This document shows, piece by piece, positions 36,087 through 43,113 of a stretch of DNA of 64,000 nucleotides; the stretch's first letter is position 1; each line of letters begins with the position of its first letter. Source of the stretch: Streptoalloteichus hindustanus (GTDB lineage: Bacteria; Actinomycetota; Actinomycetes; Mycobacteriales; Pseudonocardiaceae). Both the position numbers and the translations under genes were made by a program. The stretch covers positions 124,001-188,000 of the forward strand of contig NZ_FQVN01000009.1 in NCBI RefSeq assembly GCF_900129375.1, written 5' to 3'. Under the pieces are notes generated by a model that saw nothing but the letters and a program-made list of their open reading frames with translations, was not told where the DNA came from and searched no databases.

Positions 36087-36114
36087 TGTGGACAACTTGA
36101 GCACCTGTGGACAA
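36087..36114 (-). promoter_or_regulatory. Pair of DnaA boxes
   Basis: TGTGGACAA occurs at 36087-36095 and 36106-36114; on the minus strand both read TTGTCCACA, the preferred DnaA box of GC-rich actinobacteria. They sit inside a 14-bp direct repeat (ACCTGTGGACAACT), 19 bp apart, about 215 bp upstream of purK. Confidence 0.55.
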
Positions 36115-36544
36115 CTCGCCCCCGGGTCAACACGGAGGGTGAGACCCGACCCCTCCGCCGGGTACGAAGCCACGACAACCGGAGGACACTCCGAAACCTG
36201 GTCATTTCCCGGGAGCGGCCAGCACCACACCAGCAGCGACAGGGGAGACCAGCGGGCGCTCCCGCCTCACCCGGTCGGGGCCGGCCGACCACGCCTTCGG
36301 GTCAGCCGACCACCGTTGAACCACCAGTACCTTGATCATCGCCTGCTGGACGCCGAGCTCGTCGTCACGCCCCGCGAGCACCGCGGCCACGGACGGGCAA
36401 CCGATCACGGGGCTCTCCCCGCGCCGAACACTCCCCGCCACCGGACCCCCGGGCCACGGGAAACCACCACCGGCGGTCCCCCGAAACGATCAACGACGGC
36501 CCGCTCCTCCCCCGACCTCTGGGCCGAATACACCAACGGGGTGA

Positions 36545-36604
36545 CGGTGTCCGCCCCAATTCGTGACACCGTTCGGCGTGACGAAATCCGGTCCCGTTCG
36601 TCAC
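36545..36604 (+). promoter_or_regulatory. Two stacked inverted repeats upstream of the sigma gene
   Basis: CGGTGTC (36545-36551) mirrors GACACCG (36565-36571). GTGACGAA (36578-36585) mirrors TTCGTCAC (36597-36604). The GTGAC core occurs at 36541, 36563 and 36578, and inverted at 36600. This looks like a multi-site operator or autoregulated promoter 30-90 bp before the start. Confidence 0.5.
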
Positions 36605-36634
36605 ACTGAGCGAGCAGGAGAGGGGAGGAACCGG

Positions 36635-39103
36635 GTGTCCACTGCCTCCGCGGACGTCCACGGCCCCAGCGACGGCGAACTGATCTCGGCCGTCCGAGGC
36701 GGAACCGTCGACGCATACGGCCAGCTCTACCAGCGACATGTCACCGCAGCCCACAACCTCGCCCGCCAACTCTCCCGCTCGTCGGCGGAGGCGGACGACC
36801 TCGTGTCCGAGGCGTTCGCCAAGGTGCTGGACACGCTCCGTACAGGGGGCGGCCCGGACACCGCGTTCCGCGCCTACCTGCTGACCGCGGTCCGGCACAC
36901 CGCCTACGACCGGACGCGCCGGGAGCGCCGCGTCGCGCTGTCCGGTGACAGCACCGACGTCACCGCCGTCGCCCCACCCGCCCTGACCAGCGTCCCGTTC
37001 CGCGACACGGCCGTGGCCGGGCTGGAGCGCTCGCTGGCCGCGAAGGCGTTCGCCCGGCTCCCGGAGCGCTGGCAGGCGGTGCTGTGGCACACCGAGATCG
37101 AAGGACAGTCCCCCGCCCAGGTCGCCCCCCTCCTCGGGCTGACGCCCAACGGGGTGTCCGCGCTGGCCTACCGCGCCCGCGAGGGGCTGCGGCAGGCCTA
37201 CCTCCAGGTGCACCTCGCCGAGACCGGTGGCCGGCGGTGCCGCGCCACCGTCGACCGGCTCGGCGCGTGGACCCGGGGCGGCCTGTCCCGACGGGAGACC
37301 GCCCAGGTCGAGAAGCACCTCGACGAGTGCGAGCAGTGCCGGGCGCTGGCCGCGGAGCTGGCCGACGTCAACGGCGCGCTGCGCGCGTTCGTCGCCCCGA
37401 TCGTGCTGGGCGGGGCGGCCACCGCCTACCTCGCCTCCGCGGCGAAGCCGGCGGGCGGGGCGGGCGGCGCTGCCGCGACCGCCACCAGCACCACAGCCAC
37501 CGGAACCACCGCCGGCGGACCCACGACGAACACCGGCGGAGCGGCCCGTCCACCCAGTTCGCTGCCCCGCCAGGCGGCGGGCACGGCGGCCTCCACCGCC
37601 GCGCTGGCGATCGTGGTGGCCGTGGGCCTGGTGGCCGGCCCCGCCGGCATCGAACTGCGGCTCGCCGAGCCACCGCCGCCGCCACCGAGAACCGGGCAGG
37701 CGCCCCCGGTCGCCCCGCCGCCGGCGCCCAGCTCCTCCGAGCCGTCGTCCGTCACCCCGCCACCGGTGGTTCCGCGAACGCCGGCCCCGCCACCGGTCGC
37801 GCCACCGAACCCGCCCGCACCGGAACCGCAGACCCCCGCGCCAGCACCAGCGCCGGCCCCGGCGCCACCGCCCCAGGACGTCGCGCCTCCCGACGACGCC
37901 CCCGGGCCACCCGTGCCCCCGGACCCGGCGAAGCCGGTGCCGAGCCTGGCGCTGAGCGCGCCCAGCTCGGTGTCCCTCGGGCCCGACCAGAGCGTCGAGC
38001 TGCCGATCACGGTGACCAACACCGGCGACAGCCCGTCCGACCCGGTGCGGCTCACCCTCGCGCTGCCGGAGGGCGTCACCGCCTCCCAGTCCCGCCCCTC
38101 GACCGCGCGGCTGCTCGCCGCCGGGCCAACCGACGGCGCCGCCACACCACCCACCGTGAGCTGCACCGGCAACATCGAGTGCGTCGCGGACCGCGGCCTG
38201 GCCGCGAAGGAGCAGATGACGTTCACCCTGCTGCTCGCCGCCGGGCCCCAGGTCAGCGACGGCACCATCACCGGCGACGTCCGGAGCGGGCCCACCGCGG
38301 CCATGCCGGTCACCGTCGGGCTCACCGTCCCGTCCCGCCGGCACGGCGTCGACCTCGACGTCCGGGTCGTGCGGTGGGGCCTGCCGCCGGCCACCCGCCT
38401 GGAGATCACCGCGCGCAACACCGGCGGCGTCACCGGCCGGCCGACGGTCACCGTGGAGACGCCGTGGCAGCTCCCGCCGATCACCGTGCAGCCCGGCTGC
38501 GCGCACAGCGGGCGCACCATCACGTGCACCGCCACCAGGGACGTGCGCCCCGGCGAGGAGTACCGCTTCTCCACGTGGTTCGTGGGCTGGAACACCCGCG
38601 GTCTCGTGCGGGTCGCCGCGCGGCTCGGCGACGCCGCCGCCGACCGGTCCGTCACCGTCGAGCACGGCGGCCCGGACGAGCCGGACACGGCACGCGCCAC
38701 GCCGGAGCGCCTGCCCGCCGGCCCGGCCCACCCCCGGACCACGCCGACCACCTCGCCCGCGGGCCCGAGACCGACGGACGGGCCGGCGGCGCCCACCCCG
38801 AGCCCGAGCGACGCGGTCCGGCCGAGCCCCTCGACCACGTCCCCGCCCGCCCAGCCGACGCCCACGACGAGCGGGCCGCCGCCGACGACCAACCCCCCGC
38901 CCACCACCAACCCGCCGGCGACCACGACACCGGCCCCGACGACCACACCGGCGCCCAGCACCACGCCGGCTCCGTCGTCGACCGCGCCCGCCCCCGGGCC
39001 CCCGGCGGGAGCCACGCCCGCGGTGCGGTGCCAGGAGCCGACCGATCCCTCGCTGGCGCTGGCCCAGGGCGACCGGCCCTGCGACCCGCTCGCCCCGCGC
39101 TGA
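36635..39103 (+). CDS. ECF sigma factor fused to zinc-finger anti-sigma, membrane and extracellular domains
   Basis: An 822-residue single-chain regulator. Residues about 13-95 are sigma-70 region 2 (LYQRHVTAAHNLARQLSRS, EADDLVSEAFAKVLDTLR). About 135-192 are region 4 (LPERWQAVLWHTEIEGQSP, helix-turn-helix VAPLLGLTPNGVSALAYRAR). A zinc anti-sigma knuckle H228-x3-C232-x2-C235 follows (EKHLDECEQCRAL). A hydrophobic stretch lies at 251-270 and a clearer membrane segment at about 316-338. Then come a Pro/Ala spacer, a beta-rich domain of DUF11/CARDB appearance (about 455-680) and a Thr/Pro tail. GTG 36635 follows AGGGGAGG. Sigma, inhibitor and sensor appear joined in one polypeptide; how the sigma part is freed is unknown. 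Confidence 0.85.
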   Translation: MSTASADVHGPSDGELISAVRGGTVDAYGQLYQRHVTAAHNLARQLSRSSAEADDLVSEAFAKVLDTLRTGGGPDTAFRAYLLTAVRHTAYDRTRRERRVALSGDSTDVTAVAPPALTSVPFRDTAVAGLERSLAAKAFARLPERWQAVLWHTEIEGQSPAQVAPLLGLTPNGVSALAYRAREGLRQAYLQVHLAETGGRRCRATVDRLGAWTRGGLSRRETAQVEKHLDECEQCRALAAELADVNGALRAFVAPIVLGGAATAYLASAAKPAGGAGGAAATATSTTATGTTAGGPTTNTGGAARPPSSLPRQAAGTAASTAALAIVVAVGLVAGPAGIELRLAEPPPPPPRTGQAPPVAPPPAPSSSEPSSVTPPPVVPRTPAPPPVAPPNPPAPEPQTPAPAPAPAPAPPPQDVAPPDDAPGPPVPPDPAKPVPSLALSAPSSVSLGPDQSVELPITVTNTGDSPSDPVRLTLALPEGVTASQSRPSTARLLAAGPTDGAATPPTVSCTGNIECVADRGLAAKEQMTFTLLLAAGPQVSDGTITGDVRSGPTAAMPVTVGLTVPSRRHGVDLDVRVVRWGLPPATRLEITARNTGGVTGRPTVTVETPWQLPPITVQPGCAHSGRTITCTATRDVRPGEEYRFSTWFVGWNTRGLVRVAARLGDAAADRSVTVEHGGPDEPDTARATPERLPAGPAHPRTTPTTSPAGPRPTDGPAAPTPSPSDAVRPSPSTTSPPAQPTPTTSGPPPTTNPPPTTNPPATTTPAPTTTPAPSTTPAPSSTAPAPGPPAGATPAVRCQEPTDPSLALAQGDRPCDPLAPR

Positions 39104-39154
39104 CCGGAGAACTGCGACGAGAATCACGCCGTCCAGCGGGGAATGACGGTTGCG

Positions 39155-39180
39155 GGAACCGATCAAGTCGGTCTCCGTAC
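39155..39180 (+). promoter_or_regulatory. ECF-type promoter in front of gtrA
   Basis: GGAACC at 39155-39160, a 16-base spacer and GTAC at 39177-39180 fit the GGAAC-N16/17-GT(T/C) pattern of ECF sigma promoters. Transcription would begin about 39187-39191, at or next to the GTG start of gtrA, implying a leaderless message. Confidence 0.45.
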
Positions 39181-39190
39181 ACTCATCGGA

Positions 39191-39736
39191 GTGTCCGTCG
39201 CCGATACCGTGATGAGCCGAATCCCGCCCCGACTGCGGGAAGTGGCCTACAAGCACCGGGAGCTGTTGAAGTTCGCCATCGTCGGCGGAACCACCTTCGT
39301 GATCGACACCGCGATCTTCTTCCTCCTGAAGACCACGATCCTCTCGCCCAAACCGGTCACGGCGAAGGTGCTCGCCACGCTGGTGGCGACGATCGTGTCG
39401 TACATCCTCAACCGGGAGTGGTCCTTCCGGGAGCGCGGCGGGCGCGAGCGGCACCACGAGGCCGCGCTGTTCTTCGTGCTCAACGGCATCGGACTGGCGC
39501 TCAACGCCGCGCCGCTGTGGGTCTCCCGTTACGTCTTCGACCTCCAGGAACCGGACGTGAGCCGGTTGGTCCAGGAGATCGCGGACTTCGCCAGCGCGCA
39601 GATCGTCGGAACCCTCGTGGCGATGGTGTTCCGGTTCTGGGCCTACCGGAAGTGGGTTTTCCCCGACGAGAACGGGCGCTCCCGGCGGGGCAGCGTGCAG
39701 GAGGACGCGACCGTCGAGGAACTCGGGCACTCCTGA
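39191..39736 (+). CDS. GtrA family membrane protein
   Basis: GtrA-like proteins are thought to flip or present polyprenyl-phosphate sugars for glycan decoration (Rv3277 position). Starting at GTG 39191 the product is 181 residues with four hydrophobic segments: KFAIVGGTTFVIDTAIFFLL, the segment with ATLVATIVSYILNREWSF, ALFFVLNGIGLALNAAPLWV and QIVGTLVAMVFRFWAYRKWVF. The arginine/asparagine in YILNREW and the ending RFWAYRKWVF are family hallmarks. A longer start at 39143 is possible but would remove the promoter-like element from the upstream region. It lies 87 bp behind the sigma fusion gene. Confidence 0.88.
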   Translation: MSVADTVMSRIPPRLREVAYKHRELLKFAIVGGTTFVIDTAIFFLLKTTILSPKPVTAKVLATLVATIVSYILNREWSFRERGGRERHHEAALFFVLNGIGLALNAAPLWVSRYVFDLQEPDVSRLVQEIADFASAQIVGTLVAMVFRFWAYRKWVFPDENGRSRRGSVQEDATVEELGHS

Positions 39737-39752
39737 CGCGTCGGACTCGGAC

Positions 39753-39786
39753 AGGGGCGGTGTGCGGTTCTCCGCACACCGCCCCT
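39753..39786. terminator. Strong bidirectional terminator, 15-bp stem
   Basis: AGGGGCGGTGTGCGG (39753-39767), loop TTCT, CCGCACACCGCCCCT (39772-39786), all paired. It lies between the convergent gtrA and histidine kinase genes. Confidence 0.85.
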
Positions 39787-39836
39787 CTCCGTTCTCCCAC
39801 CCGAACCGAGCGGGAGACCGCCGTCGCCTTCGGCGG

Positions 39837-41114
39837 TCAGCGCGGGGTCGCGTCGGCGCGCCAGGGAACGCCGAGCACGTCGTCGGCCCGCGCCACCCGC
39901 AGGAAGACCGAGAAGGTGGCCGGGCGCGGCGAGTTCAGCTCCAGCCGACCGCCGTCCGCCTCCACCAGCGCGCGGGCCAACGCCAGGCCGACCCCGGTCG
40001 AGCCCGCGCCCGACACGCCCCGCTCGAAGATGTGCGGCACCAGCTCGTCCGGCACCCCGGGGCCGGAGTCGGTGACCTCCACGACGACGGTGCCCTCCCC
40101 GCGCCGCGCGGACAACGTCACCGTCCCGCCGCCGTGCCGGAGGGCGTTGTCCAGCAGCACCCCGATCGCCTCGCGCAGCCGGGCACGCGTGGCCCTGGCC
40201 AGCAGCCCGGGCGGCACCCGCAGGCGCAGCACCCGGCCGCCGGCCCGCAGCGGCTCCCGCCAGTCCTCCCCGATCGCCGGCAGCTCCTCGGCGAGGTCGA
40301 GCGGCTCGGCGCCGACCTGACGCGCCGCCCGCGCCGAGGCCAGCAGCTCGTCGAGCGCGCCGGAGAGCCGTTCGGCCTGCTCCAACGCGGCCCGCGCCTC
40401 GTCGGCGGTGGCCGGCTCGGGGTGCGTCGCCAGCGCCTCCAGCCGGAGCTGGAGCGCGGTCAGCCGGCTGCGGAGCTGGTGCGAGACGTCGCCGACCAGG
40501 TTGCGCTCCCGCTGCAGGAGCTGGGCGAGCGCGGTCGCCGAGGCGTCCAGCGCCTCGGCCACCCGGTCCAGCTCGGCCACACCGTGCCGCTTCGCGTCGG
40601 GCCGGAAGTCGCCGGCGCCGAGCCGGGCGGCGCGCCGGGCCACGTGCCGCAGCGGCTCGGCCATGCGGTGCGCGGTGAGCGAGGCGACGATCATGCCGAC
40701 GCCGACCGAGAGCACCACGAGCAGGCCCACGAGCAGGGCGACCTCGGTCTGGGAGTTCCGCAGCGGGCCGGACGGGGCGGACAGCTCCACCCGGCCCTCG
40801 TGCACGATCGGGACCGTCTCGACCAGGGCGTCGGGCCCGGGGTCGACGCCGTACCGCTCCTCGCCGGAGGTGCGCGAGGTGACCACCAGCCGGCCGCCCT
40901 GCGGCACGGCCAGCTTCACCTCCTCCAGGTTGACCTCGGCCAGGGTGGCGAGCTGGTTGTCCATCGTCGCCGCGATCTGCTGCGCGCGGTTCTTCAGCTC
41001 GGCCCTGGTGATGTCCTCGACCACCCGCATCGCGGTGTAGCCGAGGGGCAGGCCGAGGGCCACCGCGGTCACCAGGACCGCGAGGAGGGTCCCCAACAGG
41101 ATTCGTCGCCGCAA
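39837..41114 (-). CDS. Sensor histidine kinase
   Basis: Membrane sensor kinase of 425 residues if it starts at TTG 41114, which has GAGGGA upstream and gives the natural beginning MRRRILLGTLLAVLV. The frame is open further back into the regulator gene. Layout: membrane segment about 5-25, extracytoplasmic loop about 28-115, second segment about 120-142, HAMP, the phospho-acceptor helix VGDVSHQLRSRLTALQL (His about 245), then the ATPase with LLDNALRHGG, DSGPGVPDELV and TGVGLALARALVE. It lies 22 bases after the response regulator stop. The stimulus is unknown. Confidence 0.88.
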   Translation of the reverse strand: MRRRILLGTLLAVLVTAVALGLPLGYTAMRVVEDITRAELKNRAQQIAATMDNQLATLAEVNLEEVKLAVPQGGRLVVTSRTSGEERYGVDPGPDALVETVPIVHEGRVELSAPSGPLRNSQTEVALLVGLLVVLSVGVGMIVASLTAHRMAEPLRHVARRAARLGAGDFRPDAKRHGVAELDRVAEALDASATALAQLLQRERNLVGDVSHQLRSRLTALQLRLEALATHPEPATADEARAALEQAERLSGALDELLASARAARQVGAEPLDLAEELPAIGEDWREPLRAGGRVLRLRVPPGLLARATRARLREAIGVLLDNALRHGGGTVTLSARRGEGTVVVEVTDSGPGVPDELVPHIFERGVSGAGSTGVGLALARALVEADGGRLELNSPRPATFSVFLRVARADDVLGVPWRADATPR

Positions 41115-41136
41115 CGCCGGTCCCTCGCCGGTGGGG

Positions 41137-41805
41137 CTAGTCGGCGTTGAAGCGGAAGCCGACACCGCGGACCGTGGAGATGCGTCGTTCTCTGCCGTTG
41201 CCGTCACCGATCTTGCGACGCAGCCAGGAGATGTGCATGTCCAGGGTCTTGCTGGCCTTCAGCTCCGGGTCGTGCCACACCGTCGTGAGGATCTCGTCGC
41301 GGCTCACCACCTGCCCGGCGTGCTGGATCAGCACCCGCAGCAGCTCGAACTCCTTGTTCGCCAACTGCACCTCACGTCCGTCCACCTGCACGCGCCGCGC
41401 GGCCAGGTCCATGCGCACGCCGTTGACCTCGACCGCCTCAGGCATCCGCCGGCGCAGCAGGGCGCGGATGCGGGCCATCAGCTCGGCCAGGCGGAACGGC
41501 TTGGCCACGTAGTCGTCGGCGCCGGCGTCCAGGCCGACGACGAAGTCGACCTCGTCGGCGCGGGCGGTGAGCATGAGCACCGGGAGGTCCCGCCCGGCGC
41601 CGCGCAGCCGCCGGCACACCTCCAGCCCGTCCAGCTCGGGCAGGCCGAGGTCCAGCACCAGCAGGTCGGCCACCCCGTTCTCGGCCTCGCGCAGCGCGGC
41701 GGGACCGTCGCCGACCACGAGCACCTGGTAGCCCTCCCGCTGCAACGCCCGGGACAGGGGCTCGGCGATCGCCGGATCGTCCTCGGCCAGCAGCACCACG
41801 CTCAC
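41137..41805 (-). CDS. OmpR-family response regulator
   Basis: A 222-residue regulator. The receiver domain (1-118) has the acidic pair AEDD, the phosphorylated Asp in LLVLDLGLPELDG (about residue 51), the Thr/Ala of LMLTARAD and the Lys of VAKPFR. The winged-helix DNA-binding domain (128-222) ends with the characteristic TVRGVGFRFNAD. It is the first gene of the two-component operon with the kinase downstream. It diverges from the hisN-like gene with only 32 bp between starts, so regulator and phosphatase share a very short promoter region. Confidence 0.93.
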   Translation of the reverse strand: MSVVLLAEDDPAIAEPLSRALQREGYQVLVVGDGPAALREAENGVADLLVLDLGLPELDGLEVCRRLRGAGRDLPVLMLTARADEVDFVVGLDAGADDYVAKPFRLAELMARIRALLRRRMPEAVEVNGVRMDLAARRVQVDGREVQLANKEFELLRVLIQHAGQVVSRDEILTTVWHDPELKASKTLDMHISWLRRKIGDGNGRERRISTVRGVGFRFNAD

Positions 41806-41837
41806 GGCGTCAAGAGTAGGCGTGCGAGCATGCCCCG

Positions 41838-42623
41838 GTGACCACCCTTGCCGAGGACCTGGACCTCGCCCTCCGGTTGGCGGACACGGCGGACGCGATC
41901 ACGCTGGCCCGGTTCCGGGCCCGCGACCTGCGGGTGGAGCGCAAACCCGACCGCACGCCGGTGACCGACGCCGACGTCGCGGTCGAGGACGCGGTGCGGG
42001 TGGCCCTCGCCACGGAGCGGCCGGCGGACGCCGTCGCCGGCGAGGAGCGCGGCGGCGAGGTCGGCGCCGGGCGGGCGTGGGTGCTCGACCCGATCGACGG
42101 CACCAAGAACTTCCTGCGCGGGGTGCCCGCGTGGGCCACGTTGATCGCCCTGGTGGACGCCGGGACGCCGGTGGTGGGCGTGCTCTCGGCGCCGGCGCTG
42201 GGCCGGCGGTGGTGGGCAGCGCGCGGGGCTGGCGCCTGGACGAGCGACCTGGACGGCACGCGCCGCCGCCTCGCGGTATCCGGCGTCACCGAGCTCGGCG
42301 ACGCCTACCTCTCCACCACCCACCTCGGCTCGTGGGTGGAGCACCACTCCCGGGAGTCCTATCTCGCCCTGGTCGACGCGTGCTGGGAGAACCGGGCGTT
42401 CGGCGACTTCTGGCAGCACTGCCTGGTGGCCGAAGGCGTGATCGACCTGGCGGCGGAGCCGATCGTCAACCCGTGGGACGTGGCGGCCGTCCAGGTCCTG
42501 GTCGAGGAGGCCGGCGGCCGGTTCACCGACCTCACGGGCACCCCCCGCTACGACACCGGGTCGGCGTTGTCGTCCAACGGCGTCCTCCACGACACGGCGC
42601 TGGACGTGCTCAAGGCGCGCTGA
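41838..42623 (+). CDS. hisN: Inositol-monophosphatase-family phosphatase, HisN-like histidinol-phosphatase
   Basis: A 261-residue Mg-dependent phosphatase. The metal ligands are visible in VAGEERGG (Glu), WVLDPIDGTKNFLRGVP (Asp pair) and VNPWDVAAVQVLVEEAGG (Asp). Actinobacterial proteins of this length and motif set, especially DGTKNFLRG, usually act as histidinol-phosphatase. Inositol phosphatase activity cannot be excluded. GTG 41838 with little room for a ribosome site, so possibly leaderless. No other his gene is nearby. Confidence 0.8.
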   Translation: MTTLAEDLDLALRLADTADAITLARFRARDLRVERKPDRTPVTDADVAVEDAVRVALATERPADAVAGEERGGEVGAGRAWVLDPIDGTKNFLRGVPAWATLIALVDAGTPVVGVLSAPALGRRWWAARGAGAWTSDLDGTRRRLAVSGVTELGDAYLSTTHLGSWVEHHSRESYLALVDACWENRAFGDFWQHCLVAEGVIDLAAEPIVNPWDVAAVQVLVEEAGGRFTDLTGTPRYDTGSALSSNGVLHDTALDVLKAR

Positions 42624-42739
42624 GCCACCGCGGCCAACAGGCCACTTGCCTTCCCTGAGGCCTGCGCGGCACCGCGCCCTGACGGCGAGCAGCGCTCCGC
42701 CCGCTGGAGGCTGTCCTCAAGGTCCCGTCACGCGTCTCC

Positions 42740-42769
42740 GGTCCCGGTCCCGGTCCCGGTCCCGGTCCC
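42740..42769. repeat. Hexanucleotide repeat (GGTCCC) x5
   Basis: Five perfect copies of GGTCCC in the 217-bp gap between hisN and the candidate immunity gene, 71 bp beyond the stop of the latter. It is a candidate variable-number repeat. Confidence 0.85.
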
Positions 42770-42840
42770 GAACAGCATCCCGTTGATCACCCGACGGACA
42801 TCAGTCTCCGCTGAACCCCTGGACGGCAGGGCCCGGGGAC

Positions 42841-43113
42841 TCACTCGGCCGGGCGGAGCTGCCCCCGCACGACCTGCGTCCACGCCAACCGGCCGAACAG
42901 GTAGAAGCAGGCGACCTGCTCGTTGGAGAAGCGGGCCCAGTCGTAGCGGTTGCCCTGCTCCCGCCAGTACACCTCCCAGGCCGGCTCGCCGTCCTCGCCG
43001 AGGTTGTCGTCCCGCACCAGGCACCAGGCGTCGTCGGCCTCAGCGCCGACCGACACCAGCCCGGGCGGCACGCCGAGGGACTCCAGCCAGCTCAGCACGG
43101 ACTCCGCGTTCAC
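42841..43113 (-). CDS. Candidate immunity protein for the TNT toxin
   Basis: A 90-residue acidic protein (about VLSWLESLGVPPGLVSVG at the N-terminus, then EPAWEVYWREQGNRYDWARF and a hydrophobic VACFYLFGRLAWTQVVRG end). GTG 43113 overlaps the toxin stop by 4 bp, so it is translated directly after the toxin, the standard arrangement for a cognate antitoxin or immunity factor. I recognise no named family with certainty. The size, acidity, small globular character and position suggest immunity, in analogy to IFT, the inhibitor of M. tuberculosis TNT. That role is inferred, not shown. Confidence 0.7.
   Translation of the reverse strand: MNAESVLSWLESLGVPPGLVSVGAEADDAWCLVRDDNLGEDGEPAWEVYWREQGNRYDWARFSNEQVACFYLFGRLAWTQVVRGQLRPAE

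Larger units (their letters stand above)
35874..36634. other. Divergent gap between purK and the sigma factor gene
   Basis: About 760 bp. The left part holds the purK promoter region and a pair of perfect DnaA-box sequences (36087-36114). The right end holds two stacked inverted repeats in front of the sigma gene (36545-36604). A plus-strand open frame across it has a coding-unlike translation and was rejected. Confidence 0.55.

Noticed and set aside
36088-36609. 173-codon plus-strand frame between purK and the sigma gene
   Set aside because: Runs through the DnaA boxes and inverted repeats, with low-complexity His/Thr/Pro/Arg translation.
36621-36636. GGAACC near 36627 as an ECF -35 element of the sigma gene
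   Set aside because: It overlaps the ribosome site and lies only a few bases before the start codon, too close to serve as a -35.
36365-39730. 1121-codon minus-strand frame under the sigma fusion and gtrA genes
   Set aside because: Translation is dominated by Gly/Arg runs and has no family features, while the plus strand carries clear sigma and GtrA motifs.
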